A DNA stretch of 64,000 nucleotides from an uncultured Clostridia bacterium (GCA_944386805.1 CALXCO010000005.1:1-64000), one strand, 5' to 3'; shown: positions 7,234-16,834, counted from the first letter of the stretch. Program-made: numbers and translations. The notes: a model not told the origin generated them from the letters alone.

Positions 7234-9237
7234 TTATTGATTCTTTCCACGGGCATACTTTTCAAACCAGTTGGTGATCTCATTCAGCCGGCGCACTCTG
7301 TGCTGCGGCTTGCCCGAACGGGACAGCTCATGGTTCTCGCCATGGAACAGGCACAGACGGGTCGGAACTCCCTGCGCTGCCAGGCTGGTATACATCTGCA
7401 AACCTTCCGCCAGCGGGCACCGGTAGTCTTCATCCGAATGGATAAACAGGGTCGGGGTCTTGACGTTGCCGGCATAGCGCATCGGCGAATGTTCCCACAT
7501 TCTGTCCGGCGAGTTGATCGGGTCAGCATCGCACTGGTCCTTCGCAAACTCGACGCCGATGTCCGATACTCCGTAAAAGCTCAGCCAGTTGGCAATCGAA
7601 CGCTGGGATGCAGCGCAGACAAAACGGTCGGTATGGCCGATAATCCAGTTGGTCATAAATCCGCCGTAGCTGCCGCCGGTCTCGCAGACCTTCGTCCGGT
7701 CAATCTGCGGATATGCCTGCAATACCGCGTCGGTAAAGTCCATCAGGTTCTTATAATCGGTCTCGCCATAATGGCCGCGGATATCCATAAACTGATTGTC
7801 TCTGCCGTCGCTGCCCATCGGGTTACAATAGAAGACAAAGTAGCCCATGTTCGCCCAGACCTGCATCTCATGATAAAATACCGGTCCATAAACCGTCTTG
7901 GGTCCGCCATGGATGTCCAGAACTGCCGGATAGCTCTTGCTGGGGTCGTAATCCTTGGGCAGCAGCACCCAGCCGCCGATTGTCCAGCCTTCGCTCTGTA
8001 CGCTGAGCGGCTGCGGAACGGCAACATACTTGCCTTCCAGAACGGCATCGTTGAAGTGGCTGATCCGGGTCACCTCGCCGGTCTTCAGATCGGCTTCGTA
8101 CAGTTCCTGCAGACGGGTGTCATACAGCGCAACCATCAGCGCCTTGCCGCCCTCTTCCGGAATATCAAACTCGTCGATGCAGCCTTCTTTCTGGATTACA
8201 GGAGCAGACTCTCCGTCCATAGTCAGCGCATACAGGTAGGAACAGCCTTCACGGGTGGTCAGATGATAGAGGGTATCGCCGCACGCCTTCATCTCCAGAC
8301 CGCCGCCGTACCGGCAGTCGCTGCCGACGCTGCTGTACATATTGTACTCTTCCTGACGGATGACGGTCAGTTCACCGGTCGTGGTGTCCACCTGATAGAC
8401 CCATGCGTTTTCATTCAGGCCGTGACGGCGTCCTTCAGTTCCCAGCATCAGCAGGCGGTCGCCCACTGCAACCAGATCATGTGCATAAAAACCGGTATAC
8501 TCCCGAATCTTTCTGACTTCTCCGGACGGGACGTCGAGTGCATACAGGAAGCTGTGGTTGCGGATGGCGTGCGCTTCAAACGAATCGCCCAGGAAATAAA
8601 CGGTGTCGCCCATCACTTCAAATCCATCGGTCTGGAAAAGCGGGTCGGTCAGACGTTTGCAGCTGCCGTCTGTCGTATTGTATACAAACAGTGCACGGCG
8701 CAGTTTGTTGGTGACGCCGCGGCCATTGCCCCAGAACGGAATTTCGTCAAAGACCTCATAGTCTTTTTCCTTTTCACGTGCCTTGTCCGCGTCGGACCGT
8801 TCCTCCGCCGTCATCTCCGGATATCCGGGACAGCCGGCGTCAATTCTGCCCATGACCAGCCATTTGCCGTCGCCCAGGCTGCGCAGCTGCTGTACTGCAA
8901 AAGGAAGGGTGAATGCCGGCAGTGCTTCGCCGCCGGTCACGTCCAGACGGTAAAAGCTGGTAAACTGTTCGCCTGCCTTCTGGCGTTTCTGCTCGGCTGC
9001 CGAACGGACTGCCGGAAACAGAATATGGGTCTCATCTTCCCAGACAAACTGGCCTTCTTTGCCCAGTGCGGTCAGCTGACGCAGAGTACCGTCATACATC
9101 CACAGTCTGCTTTCATAGCAGTTTTCTTCCTCGTTGCAGACCGAAACGACAAACGCTGCACGCTTGCCGCCCGGTGCATACCGAACTGCCGAGAGAAAAC
9201 GATAATCCAAAAAATCTGTCAGTTTAAGCTGTTCCAT
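7234..9237 (-). CDS. S9 family prolyl oligopeptidase / acylaminoacyl peptidase
   Basis: This 667-aa cytoplasmic serine peptidase has an N-terminal beta-propeller (about residues 1-400) and a C-terminal alpha/beta-hydrolase domain. The nucleophile is in GGSYGG (about S523), with the acid and base in DEDYRCP and HGENHE. Such enzymes cleave short peptides after proline or release blocked N-terminal residues. ATG 9237 follows GGAAGGAA; an ATG 51 bases upstream in the same frame lacks a ribosome site. It is monocistronic. With the M32 enzyme and the oligopeptide importer it suggests a peptide-using organism. Confidence 0.92.
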   Translation of the reverse strand: MEQLKLTDFLDYRFLSAVRYAPGGKRAAFVVSVCNEEENCYESRLWMYDGTLRQLTALGKEGQFVWEDETHILFPAVRSAAEQKRQKAGEQFTSFYRLDVTGGEALPAFTLPFAVQQLRSLGDGKWLVMGRIDAGCPGYPEMTAEERSDADKAREKEKDYEVFDEIPFWGNGRGVTNKLRRALFVYNTTDGSCKRLTDPLFQTDGFEVMGDTVYFLGDSFEAHAIRNHSFLYALDVPSGEVRKIREYTGFYAHDLVAVGDRLLMLGTEGRRHGLNENAWVYQVDTTTGELTVIRQEEYNMYSSVGSDCRYGGGLEMKACGDTLYHLTTREGCSYLYALTMDGESAPVIQKEGCIDEFDIPEEGGKALMVALYDTRLQELYEADLKTGEVTRISHFNDAVLEGKYVAVPQPLSVQSEGWTIGGWVLLPKDYDPSKSYPAVLDIHGGPKTVYGPVFYHEMQVWANMGYFVFYCNPMGSDGRDNQFMDIRGHYGETDYKNLMDFTDAVLQAYPQIDRTKVCETGGSYGGFMTNWIIGHTDRFVCAASQRSIANWLSFYGVSDIGVEFAKDQCDADPINSPDRMWEHSPMRYAGNVKTPTLFIHSDEDYRCPLAEGLQMYTSLAAQGVPTRLCLFHGENHELSRSGKPQHRVRRLNEITNWFEKYARGKNQ

Positions 9238-9347
9238 CTGATGTTCATTCCTTCCGAATTTTGTTGTATCTTCTGTCATGGATGACATTAATATTATTTT
9301 ACAACATTTTCGACAGATTGTACAGAGTTTTTGCAGGAAAAATGGAT

Positions 9348-10547
9348 TTAACTTTCTTTTTGCAGCAGCCGTTTATAGGACAGGTCAATCCCAAATGCGC
9401 CGAGCGGCGCAGTAATCAGAATCGCCAGGACCGCAACCGACAGCACCATATTGCCGCAGGCAAGCCCCATCGACAGCGGCACGGAACCGATTGCAGCCTG
9501 AACCGTCGCTTTGGGCAGATAGGCGATGATGCAAAACAGCCGTTCCCGCAGATTCAGTCGGGTTCCCAGCATGCACACACTCACACCGACCGACCGGAAG
9601 ACCAGTGCCAGCAAAATCAGCACGACAGCGGCCGGACCTGCGACCAGTGTATACCGGATATCCACCGCAGCACCGACCAGTACAAACAGAATGACTTCGG
9701 CTGCAATCCACAGCTTGCCGAACTTTTCCGACAGACGTTTGGAGACAAATGCGACGCTGTGCGTTTTGAGGACAGCCGCCATGCTCACAACCGCCAGCAG
9801 TCCCGAAACCGGCACAATTCCGTCCAGCCATTCCTCGACAGACACCAGCAGGAAGGAAAGCCCCAGCAAAATAATCATCTTCATACTGTTGCGGATGCAG
9901 TGGCGGTGGGCATATGCCGTCTCAAAAAACTTCCCGGTCAGCCATCCGACGCCCGCTCCCAGCAAAAGCCCCAGTACAATCGAAACCGGAATTCCAATAA
10001 AGTCCCCAATTCCTGCGCTGCCGCCCTGTGCCATCCCGGCAAAGGTCGTGAACAGCACGATGACAAAGATGTCATCGCAGGACGCACCGGCCATAATCAT
10101 CTGCGGGATGCTCTTTCCGGTTCCATACCGGCTTTCCATCAGCTGGACCATCCTCGGCACGACGACTGCCGGTGAAACCGCCGCCAGCACTGCCCCCATG
10201 ACAGCCGATTCGATCACGCTCAGTCCCAGCAGGACCGGTCCCAGCAGCACAAACCCCAGAATCTCAAAGCTCGCCGGTACAAACGACATCATAATCGCCG
10301 GACGCCCGACCTTTTTCAGGTCGGCGATATTCAGCGACAGCCCGGCTTTCAGCAGAATAATAATCAGTGCCATTTTCCGCAAATCGGCAGATATCATCAG
10401 AATCGACGGGTCGAGCAGATTCAGCACCGATGGTCCGAGCAGTATCCCGACCGCCAGCATACCGATGATGCGGGGTATCTTCAGCTGCTGGCAGATGCCG
10501 GCCATCGCCAGTCCGGCAAGAAAAATGTACGCAAGTGATGTCAACAT
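9348..10547 (-). CDS. Cation/proton antiporter (CPA superfamily), fluoride-regulated
   Basis: This 399-aa membrane protein has about 11-12 hydrophobic segments and the fold of NhaP/KefB-type monovalent cation:proton antiporters, including GMLAVGILLGP near the N-terminus and acidic residues in a central segment (GASCDDIFVIVLF). The ATG at 10547 follows AGGAGG; the long in-frame upstream extension is the riboswitch. The leader carries a fluoride aptamer with a terminator, so the protein probably exports fluoride or protects against it. Antiporters of this type are among the known associates of fluoride riboswitches. True substrate specificity cannot be read from the sequence. Confidence 0.88.
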   Translation of the reverse strand: MLTSLAYIFLAGLAMAGICQQLKIPRIIGMLAVGILLGPSVLNLLDPSILMISADLRKMALIIILLKAGLSLNIADLKKVGRPAIMMSFVPASFEILGFVLLGPVLLGLSVIESAVMGAVLAAVSPAVVVPRMVQLMESRYGTGKSIPQMIMAGASCDDIFVIVLFTTFAGMAQGGSAGIGDFIGIPVSIVLGLLLGAGVGWLTGKFFETAYAHRHCIRNSMKMIILLGLSFLLVSVEEWLDGIVPVSGLLAVVSMAAVLKTHSVAFVSKRLSEKFGKLWIAAEVILFVLVGAAVDIRYTLVAGPAAVVLILLALVFRSVGVSVCMLGTRLNLRERLFCIIAYLPKATVQAAIGSVPLSMGLACGNMVLSVAVLAILITAPLGAFGIDLSYKRLLQKES

Positions 10548-10576
10548 AAAAAATCCTCCTTGAGCCGCCAGAAGAC

Positions 10577-10673
10577 AAAAAAAGCTGATGAATTCTGCGA
10601 CCGTAAAAATCACAGAAGTCATCAGCCTGTTTGAGGCGGTTCGGGTTTTCCCAGGGAGCACTTCATTCCCTAT
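10577..10673 (-). promoter_or_regulatory. Fluoride (crcB) riboswitch with terminator platform
   Basis: The aptamer spans about 10673-10614 on the minus strand. It contains GGGA...TCCC (first stem), AACCGCC with GGCTGATGA (second stem, conserved crcB core), and GAAGT with ACTTC (pseudoknot). One extra hairpin, GGGAAAACCC, is inserted before AACCGCC. The terminator CTGATGACTTCTGTGA (10625-10610) / TCGCAGAATTCATCAG (10600-10585) plus CTTTTTTT reuses the aptamer's 3' strand. Ligand binding should therefore block termination and turn the antiporter on. Confidence 0.9.
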
Positions 10674-10682
10674 TCTGGCAAC

Positions 10683-10711
10683 AGTATACCCCAAAAGCTG
10701 CCGTCTGTCAA
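10683..10711 (-). promoter_or_regulatory. Sigma-A promoter of the riboswitch-antiporter unit
   Basis: On the minus strand a perfect TTGACA (10711-10706), a 17-bp spacer, and TATACT (10688-10683). Transcription starts within a few bases of the aptamer. Confidence 0.88.
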
Positions 10712-10721
10712 CCCAAATCGA

Positions 10722-11642
10722 TTATGGCAGCATATGCCCTGCGCTGAGGTACAGCTTGTACCAGTCGGCACGTTCAAGGGTGATCTCACTGCCGCGGACA
10801 ATCTCCGCCATACGTCCGATGTTGGTCGTTCCGGCCACCATCTGCATCTTTGCCGGATGGCGCAGAATCCATGCGGTCGCAATGCCGGTCGGCGTTGCGC
10901 CGTATTTCTCGCTCAGTTCGTCCAGCGTCTGGTTGAGCTGGGGGAATTTCTCGCGGTTGCCGACGAATACACCTTCAAAAAATCCGTACTGGAACGGCGA
11001 CCAGGTCTGGATGGTCATATCGTGCAGACGGCAGTAATCCAGTACCCCGCCGTCCCGGTCAATTGCACCATCCGTCAGCATATTGACCTCCATCCCGGCG
11101 GCAATCATATTCGAGAACGGAATGCTCAGCTGTAACTGGTCGACGACCAACTCCTGATGAACGGCCTTTTTGAGCAGCTCAATCTGGCCGGGACGGTGGT
11201 TGGATACGCCAAAATGACGCACCTTGCCCGACTGCTCCAGCTGGTCAAATGCCTCCGCAACTTCCTCCGGTTCCATCAGCGCGTCCGGACGGTGGAGCAC
11301 CAGCACGTCCAGATAATCTGTCCCCAGTCGCTGCAAAATCCCATCGACCGATGAAAGAATATATTCCTTTGAAAAGTCGTACATGCCCTGACGGATGCCG
11401 CATTTGGACTGGAGAATCACCTGTTCCCTGGATAAACCGGTCTGGCGGAAGGCTTCCCGGAAGTTTTCCTCGCACCGGCCGCCGCCATAAATATCTGCAT
11501 GGTCAAAAAAGTTCAGACCATGTTCCACACACCAGCGGATATGTTCCGTCAGCTTCTCCGGCGCCATCTCGCCAATCCGCATACAACCGACCGCAATTGC
11601 CGGCACCTGTAATCCACTTTTGCCCAACGGTATCATTTTCAT
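10722..11642 (-). CDS. Aldo/keto reductase
   Basis: This 306-aa NAD(P)H-dependent reductase is of the YdhF type. The catalytic tetrad can be followed: Asp in FFDHADIYGGG, Tyr in the same segment, Lys in LQSKCG and His in VLHRPD. The C-terminal cofactor segment reads VAGTTNIGRM. It is cytoplasmic and full-length, with a ribosome site (AGGAG) about 12 bases before the ATG. It has its own promoter and is separated from the antiporter unit by that unit's promoter. The natural carbonyl substrate is unknown. Confidence 0.9.
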   Translation of the reverse strand: MKMIPLGKSGLQVPAIAVGCMRIGEMAPEKLTEHIRWCVEHGLNFFDHADIYGGGRCEENFREAFRQTGLSREQVILQSKCGIRQGMYDFSKEYILSSVDGILQRLGTDYLDVLVLHRPDALMEPEEVAEAFDQLEQSGKVRHFGVSNHRPGQIELLKKAVHQELVVDQLQLSIPFSNMIAAGMEVNMLTDGAIDRDGGVLDYCRLHDMTIQTWSPFQYGFFEGVFVGNREKFPQLNQTLDELSEKYGATPTGIATAWILRHPAKMQMVAGTTNIGRMAEIVRGSEITLERADWYKLYLSAGHMLP

Positions 11643-11712
11643 AAGATCAACACGCTCCTGTTTTGGTCATCCGGATATTTTCCGATCTAAATGACTGTTT
11701 TTCTTACTTACT

Positions 11713-11740
11713 ATCATACAGGAAAAATCCGGCAAGTCAA
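11713..11740 (-). promoter_or_regulatory. Sigma-A promoter of the aldo/keto reductase gene
   Basis: On the minus strand TTGACT (11740-11735), a 16-bp spacer, and TATGAT (11718-11713). Confidence 0.6.
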
Positions 11741-11885
11741 GCAGTCCGCCGCTTCTCTTTTCAACAGGGCATCCTTAAAAAGGTGGAATATCCACATGAA
11801 AACCATTTGTATGCAAAAATATGAAACCAAATGCCAGACTGCGAATAAAATTGCAAAATTCCTGTAATTGGGGGCATCCTGACTA

Positions 11886-11938
11886 TTGACAAAATTCTGC
11901 AAAAATGTTAATATTACTTCTGGTATTATCAGTAATAA
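11886..11938 (+). promoter_or_regulatory. Promoter and palindromic operator of the oligopeptide importer operon
   Basis: TTGACA (11886-11891), a 17-bp spacer, and TAATAT (11909-11914). A near-palindrome centred on CTGGTATTATCAG (11920-11932) covers the transcription start, with outer arms ATTACT and AGTAAT. A closely similar palindrome occupies the same place at the tldD promoter. The remaining 11643-12024 gap holds only this and the reductase promoter. Confidence 0.78.
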
Positions 11939-12024
11939 GGAGAATGTGCGCCAGCCACTTTTATGATTAAAAGCGTTGACACCAAAAAATCCTGAACTGA
12001 TAGAATTATAAAGGAGGAGTCCAA

Positions 12025-13740
12025 ATGAAAAAGATTCTTGCCGCCCTGCTCTCCGGCATCCTCACTGTGAGCGCTCTGTCGGGCTGCGGCACCTACACCA
12101 CCGACGAAACTTCTACCAGCACTGGCAGTTCGGACAGCTCCACTTCTGCTGATTCTTCGGCAACTTCGGGCGAGTCTGAGGGTACCACCTCCGGCGAAGG
12201 CAGCACCTTTACCTTCATCGGCGGCAACCCTGTCACGCTGAACCCCATCCTCTCCCAGAGCACCGACGACGGCAATACCTTCTATCTGCTTCAGTCGGGC
12301 CTGTTCCGGTATTACCGCGATGAGGTATATAATGAAATCTGCGATGAGTACACCGTTTCGGATGACGGACTGGTCTACAGCTTCCATCTGCGTGATGCAA
12401 ACTGGTCGGACGGCACCCCGATCACCGCTGAACAGTTCGCTTATGCAATCCAGTGCGCGCTGAACCCTGAAATGGCCTCCCCTTCCGCTTCGACATATGA
12501 AAATGTCGTCGGCGCAATGGCTTACAACAGCGGCGAAGGCAGATGGGATGATGTCGGCGTCAAGGTCATTGACGACCATAACCTCGAAATTACGCTGGAA
12601 ACTCCGGACGATATCTTTATCCTGACGCTGGCTACTTCCAACCTCTATCCGCTTCAGCAGGACTTTGTGGAAGCACAGGGCGAAAAGCTCGGCTCCTCTG
12701 TCGATACAATGCAGTATTCCGGACCGTACGTCCTGAGTGAATGGAACCTGGATTCTTCGCTGACCTTTACCAAGAACCCGGAATACTGGAATGCAGACGA
12801 GTCCTTCCCGGTTGAAACGGTTGTCCTGCTCAAAGTCGACGACTCCAACACCATCTATTCGATGTTCGAAGCAGGTGAAGTCGACGCACTCGCCAGCGTT
12901 CCCGCTCAGTACCGTGACCTGCTGGCTGATTACTCGACCACTCAGTCCGGCGGCGACGGCCTGATGTACCTGTGGCTGAACTCCTGTGCAGAAGAGACCG
13001 AAGCTGACCGTGTCATGGCCAACGACAACTTCCGTCTGGCTCTGAACTACGCGCTTGACCGCACCTCAATCATGGCCGCCATCGACCCGATGATGCAGCC
13101 TTACTCCCGCCTGATGATCCCGGTATACGAAGGTCTCAACGGCGGCAGCTACGTCGATGAATACCCGATCGACTGCCCGCCTCTTGACGGCGATACCGAA
13201 AAGGCTCAGGAATACCTCGATCTCGCACTGGAAGAACTGGGGTATACCTCTGTTGACGAACTCCCCACCTTCAACTTTGTCACCTGGGACACCGACAGAC
13301 AGAAACTGCTGTGTGAAGCAATTATCGACCAGTGGAAACAGACCCTGGGTATCAGCACCGTTGAGCTGGACCAGTACCCGATCGGTACCGCACTGGGTAT
13401 GTATATGTCCAATGACTACGATATCTTCGCAATCAGCCTCTCCGCTTCCCTCTCGCTGGAAAACTCCCTCAAGAACTTCGTCACCGGCGGTGACTACAAC
13501 AACGGCATCTGGGATTGCCCGGAATATGATGAACTTGTCGCACAGATTGAAACGGAACAGGACGACGCTACCCGCTACGATCTGATTCAGCAGGCAGAAC
13601 AGCTGCTCGTTACCGGCAGCAGTGTCGTTCCCTTCTATGCTCTGACCACCACTTATGCGGTTCAGGATTATGTTGAAGGGTTCTATATGCCGACCTTCGG
13701 TGCTGGCTTCCAGCTCAATCAGCTGCAGGTCAACAAATAA
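12025..13740 (+). CDS. Oligopeptide ABC transporter substrate-binding lipoprotein
   Basis: This 571-aa family 5 (OppA/DppA type) solute-binding protein has a signal peptide, a lipobox LSGC (Cys 21) and a Ser/Thr-rich linker. The binding domain contains the usual segments (DDGLVYSFHLRDANWSDGTPITAEQF). It captures peptides outside the membrane for the permease encoded next. The start follows AAAGGAGG. It is the first gene of a six-gene operon. A hairpin after it probably keeps the binding protein in excess over the permease. The exact ligand is unknown. Confidence 0.92.
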   Translation: MKKILAALLSGILTVSALSGCGTYTTDETSTSTGSSDSSTSADSSATSGESEGTTSGEGSTFTFIGGNPVTLNPILSQSTDDGNTFYLLQSGLFRYYRDEVYNEICDEYTVSDDGLVYSFHLRDANWSDGTPITAEQFAYAIQCALNPEMASPSASTYENVVGAMAYNSGEGRWDDVGVKVIDDHNLEITLETPDDIFILTLATSNLYPLQQDFVEAQGEKLGSSVDTMQYSGPYVLSEWNLDSSLTFTKNPEYWNADESFPVETVVLLKVDDSNTIYSMFEAGEVDALASVPAQYRDLLADYSTTQSGGDGLMYLWLNSCAEETEADRVMANDNFRLALNYALDRTSIMAAIDPMMQPYSRLMIPVYEGLNGGSYVDEYPIDCPPLDGDTEKAQEYLDLALEELGYTSVDELPTFNFVTWDTDRQKLLCEAIIDQWKQTLGISTVELDQYPIGTALGMYMSNDYDIFAISLSASLSLENSLKNFVTGGDYNNGIWDCPEYDELVAQIETEQDDATRYDLIQQAEQLLVTGSSVVPFYALTTTYAVQDYVEGFYMPTFGAGFQLNQLQVNK

Positions 13741-13788
13741 CGTTTGCTGAAACCAGATACGTTTCTGACCATTCAAACCGTGTATGAT

Positions 13789-13826
13789 GGCAAGCGCCTG
13801 CCGCAGTGGCGGGCGCTTGCCTCTTT
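13789..13826 (+). terminator. Intercistronic hairpin (partial terminator) after the binding-protein gene
   Basis: A 14-bp stem GGCAAGCGCCTGCC / GGCGGGCGCTTGCC (13789-13802, 13808-13821, one G-T pair) is followed by TCTTTTATTTT. Leaky termination or mRNA protection would set a high ratio of binding protein to permease. Confidence 0.7.
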
Positions 13827-13865
13827 TATTTTCGTCTCTCAAAAAGGAAAGGACGGAACCTCGCT

Positions 13866-14786
13866 ATGGTGAAATATATCCTTCGACGGCTGGTGATCTC
13901 CCTGCTGACCATCTGGGTCATCGCAACTGCCAGCTTCTTCCTGCTCCGGCTGCTGCCGGGCAACCCGTTTACCAGTACACAGGTCCTCCCGGCTGACGTC
14001 GTCGATCAGCTGATGGACTATTATGGACTGAACCGGCCGATTATGGAACAGTACGGCACTTTTATGTGGAACCTGATTCATTTTAATTTCGGCTATTCGC
14101 TCAAGTACGCCGGACAGTCGGTCAACGGCATTATCGCCGATACCTTCCCGATCTCGGCTCAGCTGGGATTACAGGCATACATCCTCTCGCTGCCGCTGGG
14201 CATCCTGTTCGGCATTATTGCCGCTCATAAGCGCGGCAAACCGCTGGACTACCTGCTGGTCGGATTTGCGGTACTGGGCGTATCGGTACCGGTATTCATC
14301 GTCGCTTCGCTGCTGCAGTATGTCTTCGCAATCCAGCTGAAATTGTTCCCGGTCGCACAGTGGAAAAGCTTCGCCTATACGATACTGCCGACGCTGACGC
14401 TGAGTTTTGGCAGCATCGCCGGACGTACACGGACGATGCGGACACTGATGCTGGAGGTTATCTCGGAAGACTATGTCAAAACTGCAAAGGCCAAAGGCCT
14501 CTCCTCTCCGGTCATCATCTGGCGTCACCAGATTCGCAATGCCATTATCCCGCTGATTCCCAACCTCGGTATGGAAATCGTCAGCATCCTGATGGGTTCG
14601 TTTGTTGTTGAGCAGATCTTCGCGATTCCCGGCATCGGCGCCCATTTCGTCAAATCGGTCACCAGTCTGGATTATACCATGACGCTGGGGCTGACCGTCT
14701 TCTTCGGTATTTTTGTCGTCGGGGCGAACTTCATCTTTGACCTGATCTACGGTCTGGTCGACCCCCGCATTCGTGTTGTAAAGTGA
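13866..14786 (+). CDS. Oligopeptide ABC transporter permease (OppB/DppB type)
   Basis: This 306-aa inner-membrane permease has six hydrophobic segments. The N-terminal signature of the OppB group is present (YILRRLVISLLTIWVI, then LPGNPF), and the EAA loop appears as EDYVKTAKAKGLSS before the last helices. The ATG at 13866 follows GGAAAGGACGG; a longer frame upstream overlaps the hairpin. It pairs with the next permease to form the channel. Confidence 0.9.
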   Translation: MVKYILRRLVISLLTIWVIATASFFLLRLLPGNPFTSTQVLPADVVDQLMDYYGLNRPIMEQYGTFMWNLIHFNFGYSLKYAGQSVNGIIADTFPISAQLGLQAYILSLPLGILFGIIAAHKRGKPLDYLLVGFAVLGVSVPVFIVASLLQYVFAIQLKLFPVAQWKSFAYTILPTLTLSFGSIAGRTRTMRTLMLEVISEDYVKTAKAKGLSSPVIIWRHQIRNAIIPLIPNLGMEIVSILMGSFVVEQIFAIPGIGAHFVKSVTSLDYTMTLGLTVFFGIFVVGANFIFDLIYGLVDPRIRVVK

Positions 14787-14798
14787 GGTGCACCAGAG

Positions 14799-15761
14799 AT
14801 GGAAAAAACACTTTCCTCCGCTGCCACGGCAGCGGAATTCACAGCCGCTGATCTGACGGCGGCGGACTTTACCCCTATCCCCAAAGAATCCCGGTCATCC
14901 GACGCGATGGTCCGTCCCAGTGTCAGCTACTGGGCTGACGTTCTGCGCCGTATCCGCCAGGACAAGGTCGCTATCTTCAGCCTGGCGGTCATCGCCATTA
15001 TCGTCCTGCTGGCGATTTTTGCCCCGATCCTTTCCCCCTATGATTACGAAACCAATAACCTTCAGGCGCTCAACCTCGCTCCCAACAGCGAACACTGGTT
15101 CGGCACCGACCAGCTGGGCAGAGACCTGTGGACCAGAGTCTGGGTCGGCGCCCGTATCTCGCTGCTGATCGGTCTGGGCGGTGCAATCGCTCCCCAGATC
15201 GTCGGCATCTTCCTGGGCGGTATCTCCGGCTACTTCGGCGGCTGGGTGGATATGCTGATCATGCGGATTATCGACGTCGGCGTATGTATTCCGGAACTGG
15301 TATATATCACGCTGATGATGCTGTTCCTCGGCTCCGGACCGATGGCGATTATCGTCACCATCGCAGTAGTCGGATGGATGGGTGCAGCGCGGTTTGTCCG
15401 CGGACGTGTCTTACAGTTTAAGAACCGCGAGTTTGTACTGGCTGCCAAAGCGCAGGGCGCTTCTCCCCTCCGGCAGATTTTCCGCTATATCCTCCCCAAC
15501 ATCCTCGGCCAGCAGGTCGTCAGCATCACCGCCGCTATCCCCGGTGCAATCTTCACCGAAGCATATCTGAGCTTTATCGGTCTGGGCATCAAATCGCCGA
15601 TGACCTCCTGGGGCCAGCTGGCGCAGACCGGTTCCAGCCTCTACCGGCTTTACCCGTATCAGCTGTTTATTCCGGGTGTCCTGATCAGTGTCACGATTCT
15701 TGCGTTTTACCTCTTCGGCAACAGCCTGCGTGACGCACTCGACCCCCATCTCCGTGACTGA
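14799..15761 (+). CDS. Oligopeptide ABC transporter permease (OppC/DppC type)
   Basis: This 320-aa permease has the OppC-type N-terminus before the first helix (RIRQDKVAIFSL), a cytoplasmic Ala-rich extension of about 45 residues (with repeated AAD), and the EAA loop REFVLAAKAQGASPLRQIFRYILPN. It lies 12 bases after the OppB gene, with GAGG as ribosome site. It is the second channel subunit. Confidence 0.9.
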   Translation: MEKTLSSAATAAEFTAADLTAADFTPIPKESRSSDAMVRPSVSYWADVLRRIRQDKVAIFSLAVIAIIVLLAIFAPILSPYDYETNNLQALNLAPNSEHWFGTDQLGRDLWTRVWVGARISLLIGLGGAIAPQIVGIFLGGISGYFGGWVDMLIMRIIDVGVCIPELVYITLMMLFLGSGPMAIIVTIAVVGWMGAARFVRGRVLQFKNREFVLAAKAQGASPLRQIFRYILPNILGQQVVSITAAIPGAIFTEAYLSFIGLGIKSPMTSWGQLAQTGSSLYRLYPYQLFIPGVLISVTILAFYLFGNSLRDALDPHLRD

Positions 15762-15784
15762 TACAGAAAGGCAGGTATTTAGTG

Positions 15785-16834
15785 ATGAAACAACCAATTC
15801 TGGAAATAAAGGACCTTGCCGTCTCGTTTGATACCTATGCCGGTGAGGTTCAGGCAGTCCGCGGAGTCAGCTTTTCCCTCCAGCCGGGCGAAACGCTGGC
15901 AATCGTCGGTGAATCGGGCTGCGGCAAAAGTGTCAGCATGCAGACCATTATGGGCCTGCTCCCTTCTCCCCCTTCCCGTATCAAATCGGGTGAAATCCTC
16001 TATCAGGGTGAGGACCTTGTCAAAAAGACCGACAAGGAGATGGAAGCCTATCGCGGCAAAGAGTTTTCGATGGTCTTTCAGGACTCAATGACCAGCTTAA
16101 ACCCGACCATGCGGGTCGGCCGTCAGATCTGCGAAGGTATCATCAAACACCAGCATGTCAGCCGTGAAGAGGCGAAAAAAATCGCAATCGAAATGCTGCG
16201 CAAGGTCGGCCTCCCGAACCCGGAAAAATGTTACCGCCGTTATCCGCACACGATGTCGGGCGGTATGCGGCAGAGGGTTATGATCGCGATGGCGCTTTCC
16301 TGCCATCCGAAGATTCTGTTTGCCGATGAACCGACGACCGCACTGGATGTCACGATGCAGGCGCAGATTCTCGACCTGATGAACGACCTGAAAAATAACA
16401 CCGGAACCGCAATCGTTCTGGTCACCCATGACCTTGGCGTCGTCGCACAGATGGCGGACCGGATTTCGGTCATGTATGCCGGTAAGATCGTCGAGTCGGG
16501 TACCGCTGACCAGATCTTCTACAATCCCCGTCACCCGTACACCTGGGGTCTGCTCGGCTCGATGCCCAGCGTCGCACAGAGCAGCAAAAACGCTAAATCG
16601 GAACTGATGAGCATTCCCGGTTCGCCGCCCGACCTGTTTGCACCGCCCAAAGGCTGTGCATTTGCGGCGCGCTGCCCATATGCAATGACCGCCTGCCAGA
16701 AGGTGGACGCAGATACCTTCCAGGCCGATGACGGTCATATGGTCCGCTGCTGGCTGATGGACAGCCGTGCACCGGCTGTCACCCCGCCGGTCGGCAGACA
16801 TGCCGCCGGTCAAACCGGAAAGGAGGAAAACTAA
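15785..16834 (+). CDS. Oligopeptide ABC transporter ATPase (OppD/DppD type)
   Basis: This 349-aa ATPase has Walker A GESGCGKS (about residues 38-45), the signature MSGGMRQRV, Walker B ILFADEP and the H-loop VTHD. The C-terminal oligopeptide-transporter extension carries a Cys pattern (GCAFAARCPYAMTAC) that in relatives can bind a Fe-S cluster. ATG 15785 is preferred over the GTG directly before it by spacing. Its TAA shares one base with the start of the next gene. Confidence 0.92.
   Translation: MKQPILEIKDLAVSFDTYAGEVQAVRGVSFSLQPGETLAIVGESGCGKSVSMQTIMGLLPSPPSRIKSGEILYQGEDLVKKTDKEMEAYRGKEFSMVFQDSMTSLNPTMRVGRQICEGIIKHQHVSREEAKKIAIEMLRKVGLPNPEKCYRRYPHTMSGGMRQRVMIAMALSCHPKILFADEPTTALDVTMQAQILDLMNDLKNNTGTAIVLVTHDLGVVAQMADRISVMYAGKIVESGTADQIFYNPRHPYTWGLLGSMPSVAQSSKNAKSELMSIPGSPPDLFAPPKGCAFAARCPYAMTACQKVDADTFQADDGHMVRCWLMDSRAPAVTPPVGRHAAGQTGKEEN

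Noticed and set aside
7168-9285. 705-codon open frame on the plus strand
   Set aside because: It is exactly antisense to the S9 peptidase gene, its protein matches no family and it has no ribosome site. Codon use of the real gene leaves the opposite frame open.
11714-12579. Minus-strand frames overlapping the OppA promoter and gene
   Set aside because: They are antisense to the clear binding-protein gene and cross its promoter and operator.
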